NCBI GenBank assembly: GCA_949296455.1
Contig: CASFOZ010000001.1
Coordinates: forward strand, 62,001 to 126,000
Length of the DNA stretch: 64,000 nucleotides
Direction: 5' to 3'
DNA from: an uncultured Eubacteriales bacterium
GTDB lineage: Bacteria > Bacillota > Clostridia > Christensenellales > CALVMC01
A program made the translations under genes and the position numbers. Position 1 is the first letter of the stretch. Every line of letters begins with the position of its first letter. The notes under the pieces are model-generated. The model saw nothing but the letters and a program-made list of their open reading frames with translations. It was not told the origin of the DNA and ran no database searches. This document shows, piece by piece, positions 8,919-18,136 of the stretch.

Positions 8919-10664
8919 TCACTTAAAAGACAAAACGGTATTTATTATCAATATTATTATAGCAAATCCCGTAGTTAAAATAACATTGGAAATTTTATTT
9001 TCCAAAACAGCGACGAAATTCTTGAATCCTATATCGTCGGTTACCTTTTCGAATCTTTTTAAATCGTTGAGAATAAGGTGTCTGATTTCCTCTTCGGATA
9101 TGAATGCTAAATTTTCGAAACACAGTTCTTTTCCCTTGAATGTATACAATTTCTGAATATGTCCTTCTGTTTTCTTTGAAGATTTTTTTGAGGCAAAGGA
9201 AAATCCGAAAAGCCTTTTAATCTTTGACTTGCTGTCCGTCGGTTTTTCGGTAACCTTGTTTTCTGTTTCGCTTTCGTCGTTTGTATTTTGAATAAACTCC
9301 TGCACTTCTTTTTCGGAACAAATTTTAGATACTTTATTTATAAATAATTTATAATTTTCTATAAGCTGTCTGTCGGAAAGATAATCTTTGAAATAAAGTT
9401 TATCTAAAATATCCGAAATTTTTTCTTTGAAATTCTTTATTCTGTCTTTAAAGGTTTTTTTGTTTTTTTCTTCGTCTTCTTTCAAGGAATAAAATTCTTT
9501 TTTGATATCTTCGTAAATATTAAAGTTTTCGGCGCTTTTTTTATCCTGACTTTCGGAAGATTTTTCATTTATGGGAATATCTTTTTTTGAATCGCTTTTT
9601 AAATCCTGATTTTCCAAAACGGTATCCGAACCGTTCTGTCTGTTCGCAAAATCTGCTTGTATTTTGGAAAATGTTTCACTGTCGATATTCTCCTCGTTTT
9701 GCAGATAAATTACTTCGGTATTATCGTCAATTTCTTTTTCGGGATTTTTATTATCGGAAACTTCTTTTTTATTTTTTTTCGGCTTGTTTTTTTTATTTAT
9801 TTTAAATAGTCCTTCGCTTTCTTTTTTGCATATAAAAATATAAGCAATAATAAGCAAGGGTACAATTATTATACCTGCTATAAGATAAACAATAAAAATC
9901 GGAACGGAAGTATAAGGATTATAAGAGAAAAGGTCGAAAGAAAGAGCAAGTATATTGTTTAAAGAATGAATAATGATAGGCGCAATAATGGTATTGGAAG
10001 AAAGAGTAACCAAAGCAAGTACTATACCCAAAAGAAACTGATAAAAAAGCTGATAAATATTTCCGTGCATAACTGCAAACATAAGTGAGGAAAAGAGAAC
10101 GCCGAAAAGTTTTCCTCTTCCTGAAAGGCCTGAAAGCAGTGCTCCTCTGAAAAGAAATTCTTCGCAAATCGGCGCAAGCAGTCCCATAACTATAAAAGCG
10201 GTAACTATTCTTGTCGGGGTATTAATAAGCGGGGTATTTACGGCCAAAGTTACGGAAGAAACGAAACTCGAAACTAATTTTTCGAATGCGTAATTTACCG
10301 TTCCCAAACAATAAATGCAGACAAAAGTAATTATAATTAAAAATAAAAGTTTAAGATAACTCATATTGTAGTGAATTCTGAGCGAAGTTCTTAACTTAAC
10401 GCCGTTCATTCGGGAATATATAATCGTAACCGAAATAAAAACAATCTGATTGCTGATTATAAGTATCCAAAGAAAGACCTGACTGCCGGTAATTAGTTCT
10501 GCGGAAATATGGGCAAAGAAAGCATAGGCGTAGACAACGCCTATCAATAAAATCTGGACGAGATAAATTGCACAAAGGGCAATACCGAAAAGCAAAGCCG
10601 CCTTCTGAACCGAAAGAACATATCTTTTTTCTTTTAAAAATAATTTTTCTTCTTCCGTCAACAT
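8919..10664 (-). CDS. CPBP-family intramembrane metalloprotease with long charged tail (second of three)
   Basis: Residues 1-290 are a multi-pass CPBP domain with EEFLFRG, FAVMHGN and IIHSLNN. Residues about 290-550 form a hydrophilic, Lys/Glu/Asp-rich, probably cytoplasmic region with little sequence complexity. The last 22 residues are a hydrophobic anchor. At 581 residues it is roughly twice the usual CPBP length. It starts at ATG 10664 behind GGTGA. The tail could bind a partner or substrate, but no known domain is recognised in it. Confidence 0.87.
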   Translation of the reverse strand: MLTEEEKLFLKEKRYVLSVQKAALLFGIALCAIYLVQILLIGVVYAYAFFAHISAELITGSQVFLWILIISNQIVFISVTIIYSRMNGVKLRTSLRIHYNMSYLKLLFLIIITFVCIYCLGTVNYAFEKLVSSFVSSVTLAVNTPLINTPTRIVTAFIVMGLLAPICEEFLFRGALLSGLSGRGKLFGVLFSSLMFAVMHGNIYQLFYQFLLGIVLALVTLSSNTIIAPIIIHSLNNILALSFDLFSYNPYTSVPIFIVYLIAGIIIVPLLIIAYIFICKKESEGLFKINKKNKPKKNKKEVSDNKNPEKEIDDNTEVIYLQNEENIDSETFSKIQADFANRQNGSDTVLENQDLKSDSKKDIPINEKSSESQDKKSAENFNIYEDIKKEFYSLKEDEEKNKKTFKDRIKNFKEKISDILDKLYFKDYLSDRQLIENYKLFINKVSKICSEKEVQEFIQNTNDESETENKVTEKPTDSKSKIKRLFGFSFASKKSSKKTEGHIQKLYTFKGKELCFENLAFISEEEIRHLILNDLKRFEKVTDDIGFKNFVAVLENKISNVILTTGFAIIILIINTVLSFK

Positions 10665-10671
10665 AAGTCAC

Positions 10672-12051
10672 CTATAAAAGAGAAATAGTTCCGAGTATGA
10701 ACTGTACGAGAAGTATTACTGTCGCAAATACAAAACCTCCGAAACTGTTTTCTTTCTTTTTTTCGCTTTCTTCGAAAATTTTTTCCTTATACCTTTTTTT
10801 ATTGGATTTCAAAAGTGCGTCGTGCTGTAAAATTTCGTCGTTGTAGCCCGGTTTATAATTTATGTTTTTCTCCGACGCATTATTATCGTTATCGGATATT
10901 TCTGCAAGTTCTGAATTTACGGCGATAGCGGCTTCGTCTGCGGAAAGATAGAGAATTCCTTTATCTTTCTTATCCTTAATATCGTAGTCGTAAAACAATA
11001 TATCGAGTATTGCGCTCGGTTTACTTTTACCGCTGAGATGCGCTATATCTTTTTCTTTTTTAACGGTATTTTTTTCTTCTTTTTTCGCTCCTTCTTTTTT
11101 TACTATGTATGCGCCTTCCTCGTACAAGGTAAACTCGTCACCAAAAGAAAGACTTTTTTGTTCGTTATTCGAAATAATATAAAATTTTTCCGGAAATTTA
11201 GCTTTTACTCTTTTCAGATAATAGAGAGTCAGAAGCCAAAGAACCACTATTATAATTGCAATCGAAGCAAAACCTGCGATAACGCTGAATAAAAATCCCG
11301 AAGTAACAGGCACATTAAAGTAAGACATAAATAAAACGAAAATATTATTTACGGCATGCATTATAACGGACGGGAAAATAGAATTCGATACGATATCGAC
11401 ATAAGCCATAACCGAACCCATTACGAAAGGATAAAAAAACTGAACGGGATTTGCGTGCATAAGCGCAAACAGAAAAGCCGAATAAAATATAGCCATGAAT
11501 TTGTTCTTTTTGGCAAGTCCGAAAAGCACCGCTCCTCTGAAAAGAACTTCTTCGCCTATTGCGGGAAATATGCCTACAAAAATGATTGCCAAAGCAAACT
11601 TCCAACCTTCGTCGAAATAAAAGGCGGTGTTGAGATTGTCTTCCATATCGCTTATGCCGGGGATTTCGGAAATTGCGATATTTAACAGTTCCCCGACATA
11701 AAGGCAGCAAAAAACGAGAACGACACTTGCAACTACCGTGATAGGCGAAATTTTAAAATTAAGTTTGAGTCCGTTATTTAAATCGATATTATACTTTTTT
11801 ATGAACCAAAAAACCGTCAAAGCAAACACTAACTGCGGTGCGATTAACGAAATCCATTCAGTAAGCGTTCCGTAATTTTGGGAAGAAAGATTTTGATTGA
11901 TATTTTCGAATCCGCCGTCGGAAAGTGCTTCCATAACGGCTATAATCCCGAGAACAAGACTTACGACAAGCAAAATCAAAGAGGCGCAAGAAAGTGTTAT
12001 GCCTGCACTTTTGATTGTAAAAGACGGAATTTTCTTACTGTCTTTTTTCAT
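10672..12051 (-). CDS. CPBP-family intramembrane metalloprotease with C-terminal anchor (third of three)
   Basis: This 459-residue paralogue has a CPBP domain in residues 1-290 with EEVLFRG, FALMHAN and IMHAVNN. A charged region of about 140 residues and a final hydrophobic segment follow. The overall plan matches the 581-residue neighbour, with a shorter linker, so the two probably arose by tandem duplication. The start overlaps the end of the metallo-beta-lactamase-fold gene by 17 bases, which indicates co-transcription. Confidence 0.87.
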   Translation of the reverse strand: MKKDSKKIPSFTIKSAGITLSCASLILLVVSLVLGIIAVMEALSDGGFENINQNLSSQNYGTLTEWISLIAPQLVFALTVFWFIKKYNIDLNNGLKLNFKISPITVVASVVLVFCCLYVGELLNIAISEIPGISDMEDNLNTAFYFDEGWKFALAIIFVGIFPAIGEEVLFRGAVLFGLAKKNKFMAIFYSAFLFALMHANPVQFFYPFVMGSVMAYVDIVSNSIFPSVIMHAVNNIFVLFMSYFNVPVTSGFLFSVIAGFASIAIIIVVLWLLTLYYLKRVKAKFPEKFYIISNNEQKSLSFGDEFTLYEEGAYIVKKEGAKKEEKNTVKKEKDIAHLSGKSKPSAILDILFYDYDIKDKKDKGILYLSADEAAIAVNSELAEISDNDNNASEKNINYKPGYNDEILQHDALLKSNKKRYKEKIFEESEKKKENSFGGFVFATVILLVQFILGTISLL

Positions 12052-12835
12052 AAATACTCCCGAAATTACAAGGTTTTTTTTGCGACGCTATCTGAATTTC
12101 GGCGTCGTCTTCTTTTATGCCGTTTTCTTCGAAAATTTTGCCGTATGCCGAACGGACATGAATTTCCGTATTGTTTTCTTCGCTAAGGTGAGCGAACATT
12201 ACTGCCTTTGTCCCTTGTTTGATAAGTGCCGCAGCAAGGCTTGCTCCGCTCTCGTTAGATAGATGCCCGAAATCGGAAAGTATTCTTTCTTTAAGTTTTT
12301 CGGGATATTTCACTCCGCATTTTAAAAGTTCTATATCGTGGTTGGTTTCGATAACCGCTGAGTCGCAGCCTTTAAGATTTTCCACAACCCCTTCGGTAAC
12401 CTTTCCTAAATCTGTTGCGACGGCGGTTTTTTCCCTGCCGTCCTCTATCGTAAACCCTACGGGATAGACGGTATCGTGCGGAATACGAAAAGGGGTAATT
12501 TTAAAATCTCTGAAATAAAAAGGCGAATCTGAAAAGGTTCTGACTTTAATCTTTTTTTTATCGGCCACCCTTTCCATAAAACTTTTCAAAGCCTTCTCAT
12601 GCACGAAAACGGGAATATTGTAACTTTGCGAAAGCGCCTCGACTCCTTTTATATGGTCTGTATGTTCGTGCGTGATTATTATGGCAGAAACCCTTTCTAT
12701 TCTTACTCCTTTTGCTCTCGTCAGAAATTCTTTAACGCTGAGTCCTTGGTCGCAGATAATACAGTCACGACCTTTTCTTATATACACCGAATTTCCTTTG
12801 CTGCCGCTTGCAAGCGTTCCCGTTTCTAGTTCCAT
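12035..12835 (-). CDS. Metallo-beta-lactamase-fold hydrolase, WalJ/YycJ type
   Basis: The 266-residue protein has the HxHxDH motif (HEHTDHIKG) near residue 57 and the ATDLGKV strand, as in the YycJ/WalJ family. YycJ is a 5'-to-3' exonuclease implicated in mismatch repair and is often next to walRK, but no walRK genes are here. It is last-to-first coupled with the CPBP genes downstream and abuts the ABC permease upstream at 12835. Its activity as a nuclease is inferred from the family. Confidence 0.85.
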   Translation of the reverse strand: MELETGTLASGSKGNSVYIRKGRDCIICDQGLSVKEFLTRAKGVRIERVSAIIITHEHTDHIKGVEALSQSYNIPVFVHEKALKSFMERVADKKKIKVRTFSDSPFYFRDFKITPFRIPHDTVYPVGFTIEDGREKTAVATDLGKVTEGVVENLKGCDSAVIETNHDIELLKCGVKYPEKLKERILSDFGHLSNESGASLAAALIKQGTKAVMFAHLSEENNTEIHVRSAYGKIFEENGIKEDDAEIQIASQKKPCNFGSIYEKRQ

Positions 12836-13884
12836 TATATATCCCTTCTGTTAAATACTATAAATTGTGTTGCGTTAAAAAACAAGCAATATACAACGGT
12901 TAAAGCAAAAGACGCATAGAAATTCATTCCTTTAAGCAGAGGTCCCGTAACCGTAAAAAACGCCCCTAAGTCCATATTGGTAAGATAGGAAGCATAACCT
13001 ATATAAGCGTAGCCCGTAACCGTCTTCCATAAAGAACCGGCAAAAAACAGAATAAACGAGAGAGTCAGAGTCAACGCCGTACTTTTGGATACGACGGAAA
13101 GCCACAAGGAAAGCTGGACAAAAAACATAGTATTCAAAGCAATAAAGACGAACGACAAAATTACCTGTTCCCCGCCCATAAAGAACACATTGCTCGAATT
13201 GAAAACCGCCATAAATGTTGCGTTATCTTTAAAGCGGATACCGCCGTAAATACATGCCCCTATAAAAGATACGATTAAAAGTATCAAAGCGTAAAGATAA
13301 ACCGATAAAACCTTTGCCCGCAAAATATCTTTTCTGAAATACGGTCTTGTAAGTATAAGTCTCATCGTCCCCGTTTTGTACTCTTCGGCAAAAACCGAAC
13401 TTGCAAAAATTACGGCAAAAACGATTATAACCGAAGACATCGCCGAAGTGAAAAAGTCCACGAAATCAGCAAAGGTTTCTCTTATTGCGCCGTTATAAGA
13501 ATATATATAGTAGGAATTTTCGGTAGCCGTTCCGTTTTCGATAAGGTATTCCAAAATTGCGATATTACTGTCGATAATATATAAAGTCGTATCGAAATTA
13601 TCGTAATTGTTTTCTTTTAAATATTCCTCTCTCTGCGCTTTCAGAAGATTTAAGTTTTCGGTATAGTAAGCCGTTAAATCTTCTTCTGAAATATCGGTTT
13701 CCTGTAAACTTTGTGTTCCGTTTTCATATCCCAACTGCTCGATAATATCGTTTTCGAAATATATCAGCGTTTCAAAACTCAGAATAAACAGAAAGGCAAA
13801 AAGAAAAAGTACCGCTGCCAAAATAAATTTTCTGTTTCCTGAAAACCCCTTTTTGAATTCGCCGGAAAAGAGAGAAAATGTCAT
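12835..13884 (-). CDS. ABC-2 type transporter permease
   Basis: The 349-residue membrane protein has an N-terminal transmembrane helix, an external loop of about 100 residues and five further helices. The segment FAEEYKTGTMRLILTRP is the typical ABC-2/NatB coupling region. It overlaps the ATPase gene by 4 bases (ATGA), so the two subunits are co-translated. The exported substrate is unknown. Confidence 0.9.
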   Translation of the reverse strand: MTFSLFSGEFKKGFSGNRKFILAAVLFLFAFLFILSFETLIYFENDIIEQLGYENGTQSLQETDISEEDLTAYYTENLNLLKAQREEYLKENNYDNFDTTLYIIDSNIAILEYLIENGTATENSYYIYSYNGAIRETFADFVDFFTSAMSSVIIVFAVIFASSVFAEEYKTGTMRLILTRPYFRKDILRAKVLSVYLYALILLIVSFIGACIYGGIRFKDNATFMAVFNSSNVFFMGGEQVILSFVFIALNTMFFVQLSLWLSVVSKSTALTLTLSFILFFAGSLWKTVTGYAYIGYASYLTNMDLGAFFTVTGPLLKGMNFYASFALTVVYCLFFNATQFIVFNRRDI

Positions 13885-14933
13885 AAATCTTTCCCTCCCG
13901 TTTTATTATTCGTTGAAAACGGATTTTCACCCTTTTCGGCAGAGTCTGAATCGGTTTCTTTCGGTTCGTTTTTATCGTTGCCTTTTGTAAGGTCTGTGAA
14001 AATATCTTCGAGACTTTTTTCTTTTGTTTTCAAAGAGCCTACTTTTATTCCGTTCATAACGAGTTCGGAAATAATTAACGGAACGGTATTACCGTCGCAA
14101 TTCAAAACCGTTTTCCCGTCGATATTTTCGGCTTTTATATTAAATTTTTCATTTATTATTTTGCTTGCTTTTTCAAAATTTTCGCAAATGAATTCCACCC
14201 TTTCTTGACCGTCGAACTTTATCTCGTCTATTTCTTTAAAGGCGACAAGTTCCCCTTTGTTTATCACGGCAACTTTTGTGCAAAGCTGTTCCATTTCGGC
14301 AAGATTATGGGAAGATACAATAATTGCCGTTCCCTCTTTTGCAAGACTCTTGAGCATTTTCCTTAAAACTATAATACTTTCGGCGTCGAGAGAATTTGTC
14401 GGCTCGTCGAGAATTAAAAGCTTCGGCTTCCCCATAAGTGCCTGAGTTATTGCGATTTTCTGTTTCATTCCCGCCGAATATGTTTTTACCTTTTCGTTTG
14501 CATAATCGTCCGCACCGAAAAGCCTGAGTATTTCTTCGGTATATTCCCGATTTACTCCGCCTTGAATCTTGGCAAGGTAATCGAGATTGTTTATTGCGGA
14601 CATTTTTAAAAACAAATCAGGACCTTCAATAACAGCCCCGACATTTTTTAAAGCTTCTCTACGCTCCTTGACAATATCCTTTCCGCAGATTTTCACGCTT
14701 CCGTAAGTGGGAAGAACAAGCCCCGTAATCATTTTGAGAGTGGTACTTTTGCCTGCCCCGTTCCCTCCTAAAAGCCCGAGAATTTCGCCCTCCGAAACTT
14801 CGAGATTAAGATTTTTAACCGCATACTTCAACTCTGCCGCATTTACGGCAAGCCCGAAAATATTTTTTATTCGTCCCGACCTTGTCGTCGGAAAACCTTT
14901 TGTCAATGATTCAACTTGAAGTACGGGTTTCAT
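13881..14933 (-). CDS. ABC transporter ATP-binding protein
   Basis: The 350-residue ATPase partners the adjacent permease. It has Walker A GGNGAGKST, the signature motif YSAGMKQK, Walker B LLILDEPTNSLD and the switch His in SSHN. The C-terminal 50 residues are polar and acidic. It resembles the ATPases of antibiotic-export and Na+-efflux ABC-2 systems. It starts behind AGGAG at 14933, facing the divergent plus-strand DnaD operon. Confidence 0.93.
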   Translation of the reverse strand: MKPVLQVESLTKGFPTTRSGRIKNIFGLAVNAAELKYAVKNLNLEVSEGEILGLLGGNGAGKSTTLKMITGLVLPTYGSVKICGKDIVKERREALKNVGAVIEGPDLFLKMSAINNLDYLAKIQGGVNREYTEEILRLFGADDYANEKVKTYSAGMKQKIAITQALMGKPKLLILDEPTNSLDAESIIVLRKMLKSLAKEGTAIIVSSHNLAEMEQLCTKVAVINKGELVAFKEIDEIKFDGQERVEFICENFEKASKIINEKFNIKAENIDGKTVLNCDGNTVPLIISELVMNGIKVGSLKTKEKSLEDIFTDLTKGNDKNEPKETDSDSAEKGENPFSTNNKTGGKDL

Positions 14934-15181
14934 AATTCTCCTGAATCTAATTTTAATAAATTTATCTGTTTGTTCACGGCAATTCGCCGTTCAAAGTAAT
15001 TCGTTAAAATTCTTTGATTTCCTTCCCGGTTATGTTATACTATACTTTACCGATATTTAAATTATTTAAATACGGTATAAGAAAAATATTTATAACTACA
15101 TAAAAGATACTCGAAAGTATCCATATTGATTTTTATTATATCATTATATTAAATATTTATCAATATGCGGGAGAAATTTTT

Positions 15182-16639
15182 ATGAGTCTTTGTACCTTTT
15201 CTAACGAATATTTAATCAAAGGTTCAACAATGGTTGACAATATTTTTATATCCGACTATCTTCCGAAAGCGACGGGAGACCAGGTTAGAGTCTATCTTTA
15301 CGGACTTTTAATGTGCAATGTAACCGAAGGTAAAGACAATAACATTCAAAGTTTTGCGGAAGAACTCAATATGGAAATAGACGATGTATATAAAGCCTTT
15401 ACCTTTTGGAAGGAACTCGGTCTTGTGGAAATCGTTTCCAAAAATCCTCTCGAAGTCAGATATATTCCGATTCTCAGCGCAAAAGCGGAACCTAAAAAAT
15501 ACAAGGCGTCCAAATATTCCGAATTCAACAAAGAACTTCAGGAAATGTTCCCCGAAAGAATGATAACGCCAACCGAATACAACACCTATTACGATTTAAT
15601 CGAAACGCAGAAAATAGATATTGCCGCCATGCTTCTTATCGCAAAGTACTGTATCAGCATTAAGGGGGCTAATGTAAAGTACCCTTACATTATAACCGTC
15701 GCAAGAGATTGGGCAAAAAACGGAATAACCACGGTCAAATCGGTAACCGAAACGATAGAAGAGCACGAAAAACTTACCGAAGACGTAAAAGCCGTTCTTG
15801 CCGCATTAGGCAAAAAATCCCCGCCCGACTTTGAAGACAAACAACTCTATATTAAATGGACGAAAAACTGGGGATACAATTCGGAAGCGATAATTTTAAC
15901 TGCAAAATCTTTTAAAAACAAAGGCGGAATGGAAAAACTCGATAAGGTTCTCGACGAATATTACAGAATGGGCTTATTCACTTCTCAGGAAATAACCGAC
16001 TTTATGAAAGAGCGCAATAAAATGTACGATATAGCAAAAACCGTTAATAAAAATCTCGGACTTTATTATGAATCCCTGGACTATATCGTAGAAAGTTATA
16101 TATCCAAGTGGCTGGAACTCGGCTTTGACGAAAAAGCTCTTTTTACCATTTCGGTTTACTGCTTTAAGACAAGTATAAGAACTCTCGAAGGAATGAATAA
16201 CGCCATTCATAAATTTTACGGACTCGGTCTTTTAACTACCGAAGCCATAAACTCCCACATAAACAAACTTGCAGAAAGAGATAAGATAATTTCGGAAATC
16301 ATTTCGCTGAGCGGAAGTTTAAGAAACATTACCCAAACCGACAGAGATTACTTTAATACCTGGCACAACGAATGGGGACACAGTATAGACCTCATAAAAT
16401 ATGTAGCAAAAGCCGTTTCGGGTCAGTCGCACTCTTTCAGACAAATGAATCTTTATCTTGCCAAATTCAAGGACGAAAAAATATTTACCCTTGAAAAAGC
16501 GCAAAACAGCAATATAATTAATTCGGAAATCACAACAGACGGCAAAAAGCAAGATTCGAAAAAATATATTAAACACGAATACACCAAAGAAGAACTTGAA
16601 AGTTTCTTCTATGATATAGAAAAACTCAGTGAGGAATAA
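15182..16639 (+). CDS. DnaD/DnaB-like replication protein with four DnaD-type repeats
   Basis: The 485-residue protein has an N-terminal winged-helix-like domain (residues about 15-110). Four copies of the DnaD C-terminal (DnaB_2) helical module follow, near 125-190, 215-275, 300-365 and 385-445. Each has an aromatic residue on the first helix, and three have a W-x(3-6)-WG-like or LGF core. Most DnaD-family proteins carry one or two such modules. The family remodels oriC DNA and helps DnaI load the replicative helicase. The DnaI-like gene directly downstream supports this role. The ATG at 15182 has a GGGAGA site; a second in-frame Met at residue 17 is an alternative start. Confidence 0.85.
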   Translation: MSLCTFSNEYLIKGSTMVDNIFISDYLPKATGDQVRVYLYGLLMCNVTEGKDNNIQSFAEELNMEIDDVYKAFTFWKELGLVEIVSKNPLEVRYIPILSAKAEPKKYKASKYSEFNKELQEMFPERMITPTEYNTYYDLIETQKIDIAAMLLIAKYCISIKGANVKYPYIITVARDWAKNGITTVKSVTETIEEHEKLTEDVKAVLAALGKKSPPDFEDKQLYIKWTKNWGYNSEAIILTAKSFKNKGGMEKLDKVLDEYYRMGLFTSQEITDFMKERNKMYDIAKTVNKNLGLYYESLDYIVESYISKWLELGFDEKALFTISVYCFKTSIRTLEGMNNAIHKFYGLGLLTTEAINSHINKLAERDKIISEIISLSGSLRNITQTDRDYFNTWHNEWGHSIDLIKYVAKAVSGQSHSFRQMNLYLAKFKDEKIFTLEKAQNSNIINSEITTDGKKQDSKKYIKHEYTKEELESFFYDIEKLSEE

Positions 16640-16643
16640 TATA

Positions 16644-17552
16644 ATGGATAAAATAACCGATAAAATTCTCGGCGAAATGCAGAACGATTTATTCGCAAGA
16701 AAAAATCTTGTCCGTATAAATATGGAAAAGGCTTATAAAAATGCCGACTTCAAAAAAGCAGATATCGCATACCGTGAAGCCTTACTTTTAAATATGACGT
16801 CAAAAAGCGAAGAGAGTCAGAAGAAATTCGAAAATGCTGAAAAAAAGCGTGCTTCCTGCGCAAAAAAAGCCGGAATAGACTTAGAAAGTCTCGAAGTAAA
16901 ATATAACTGTTCTCTTTGTAAGGACAAAGGAATAAAAAAGGACGGGTCCCTTTGCAAATGCGTATTGCAGAAAATTAAAAATTATAAAATCAAAGAGAAC
17001 AAAAACCAAGGTTTCGATTTTACATTCGAAATGAATAAAATTGCTTCTATGAAAGTTAAGCAATCGGCAGCCCTTTCCAAAATTTATAAGCACATGGAAG
17101 GGTTCTGTAAAAAGTTTCCCGAAACGGAATTTTTAAACTATCTCATAATAGGCGGAGTGGGTGTCGGCAAAAGCTGTCTTTTAAGCGCAGTTGCCAACGA
17201 AATGATTAAAAAGGGACACAGCGTTAATTTTACTACCGCTTTTTCAATGAATAAATCGTTTTTGGATTATCATCTTTCATCGGGTATCCGTTCTCTTTCC
17301 CCTTTTACCGAACCGGAACTTCTTATTATAGACGATTTGGGAAGCGAGCAGATATTTAAAAATGTAACGGTGGAATACCTTTTCTGTATATTAGACGACA
17401 GAATAAGAAATAAAAAACATACCATAATAAGCAGTAATCTCGATTTTTCAATGCTCGAAGACAGATACACTCAAAGAATAACGTCACGTCTCAGTGCAAA
17501 AGAAAATTCCTGTCTGTTAAATATAGTCGGCGACGATTTAAGAACAAAATAA
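16644..17552 (+). CDS. DnaI/DnaC-like helicase-loader ATPase
   Basis: The 302-residue AAA+ protein is the probable helicase loader. An N-terminal helical region leads to a zinc-finger-like cluster (CSLCKDKG then LCKC) near residues 90-110. The ATPase core has Walker A GGVGVGKS and Walker B LLIIDDLGSE. A frame extending to GTG 16629 exists, but GTGAGGA there is the ribosome site and ATG 16644 the likely start, 4 bases after the DnaD-like stop codon. In this operon the DnaD-repeat protein is the natural partner. Confidence 0.9.
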   Translation: MDKITDKILGEMQNDLFARKNLVRINMEKAYKNADFKKADIAYREALLLNMTSKSEESQKKFENAEKKRASCAKKAGIDLESLEVKYNCSLCKDKGIKKDGSLCKCVLQKIKNYKIKENKNQGFDFTFEMNKIASMKVKQSAALSKIYKHMEGFCKKFPETEFLNYLIIGGVGVGKSCLLSAVANEMIKKGHSVNFTTAFSMNKSFLDYHLSSGIRSLSPFTEPELLIIDDLGSEQIFKNVTVEYLFCILDDRIRNKKHTIISSNLDFSMLEDRYTQRITSRLSAKENSCLLNIVGDDLRTK

Positions 17553-17887
17553 AATCTTGTGAAAATTAATCGCACCTATCAATCATACTTTTAAATAAAA
17601 TGATTTTAAAAAAAATCTGAATGCGACGCTTAAACTAAATACCCGTCTAACTAATAAAGTAAAAATGATTGCGACGGCAAACTAGTTACTAACGAATAAA
17701 CCTTTAAACAAATTAAGGTATAATATGGAAAACAAAAGAGAATAAAATCGTTGACATAATCGATAAATTTATTTATACTTTTGTTGTTCGCTTTTTGAGA
17801 AGAAACAGAATTTTAAAATTATTTATTATGCTTTATCGAATAAATAATTTAATCGGAAAGTTTTTTAACTGAATTAAAATTTAATAT
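17553..17887. other. Intergenic region upstream of tRNA-Thr
   Basis: This stretch of about 335 AT-rich bases after the DnaI-like gene has no credible coding frame. It holds the strong promoter at 17751-17779. No clear intrinsic terminator for the DnaD-DnaI operon was found. Confidence 0.6.
17751..17779 (+). promoter_or_regulatory. Consensus sigma-A promoter for the tRNA-Thr locus
   Basis: TTGACA (17751-17756) and TATACT (17774-17779) are separated by 17 bases. This is one of the best promoter matches in the window. Transcription would begin near 17786 and read through the broken tRNA copy before the intact tRNA-Thr. Confidence 0.75.
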
Positions 17888-17926
17888 GCTGCTGTGGCAC
17901 AGTCGGTAGCGCACATCCTTGGTAAG
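17888..17926 (+). pseudogene. 5' half of a second tRNA-Thr(GGT), truncated in the anticodon stem
   Basis: The sequence matches the intact tRNA located exactly 100 bases downstream through the acceptor 5' strand, D arm and anticodon loop TTGGTAA, with several substitutions including a mismatch in the D stem. After the anticodon loop the similarity stops: there is no 3' anticodon strand, T arm or acceptor 3' strand. The flank just before it also resembles the flank of the intact gene (both end ATATGCT). This points to a tandem duplication that later lost its 3' half. Confidence 0.75.
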
Positions 17927-17987
17927 ATAAAAAATGGCAAATTTTACCACTTAAAAAACAACAAACTTTAACTCAAAAATTGAATAT

Positions 17988-18063
17988 GCTAATGTAGCAC
18001 AGTCGGTAGTGCACCGCCTTGGTAAGGCGGAGGTCACGGGTTCAAGTCCCGTCATTAGCTCCA
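17988..18063 (+). tRNA. tRNA-Thr(GGT)
   Basis: A full cloverleaf of 76 bases folds: acceptor GCTAATG/CATTAGC, D arm GCAC/GTGC, anticodon stem CCGCC/GGCGG with loop TTGGTAA (anticodon GGT, threonine), T arm ACGGG/CCCGT with loop TTCAAGT. An encoded CCA follows the discriminator T. It is transcribed from the promoter at 17751-17779 and followed by a long hairpin terminator. Confidence 0.97.
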
Positions 18064-18068
18064 CAATC

Positions 18069-18136
18069 AAAAATCGCTAAAAACCTTTTAGTTTACGCAA
18101 GCTCTGCTTATAAACAAAGGGATTTAGCGATTTTTT
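18069..18136 (+). terminator. Long nested hairpin terminator after tRNA-Thr
   Basis: A 13-base outer stem (18069-18081 with 18123-18135) encloses further nested stems: 18084-18088 with 18116-18120, 18091-18095 with 18111-18115, and 18099-18102 with 18106-18109 around a TCT loop. Six T residues follow at 18131-18136. It is a Rho-independent terminator that is much longer than usual. Confidence 0.8.

Noticed and set aside
17724-17744. A 6-codon ORF after a TATAAT-like box upstream of the tRNA
   Set aside because: Too short and without a ribosome site; chance in AT-rich DNA.
18069-18136. Long palindrome as an insertion-sequence end
   Set aside because: No transposase or matching inverted end was found nearby, and the T run supports a terminator.
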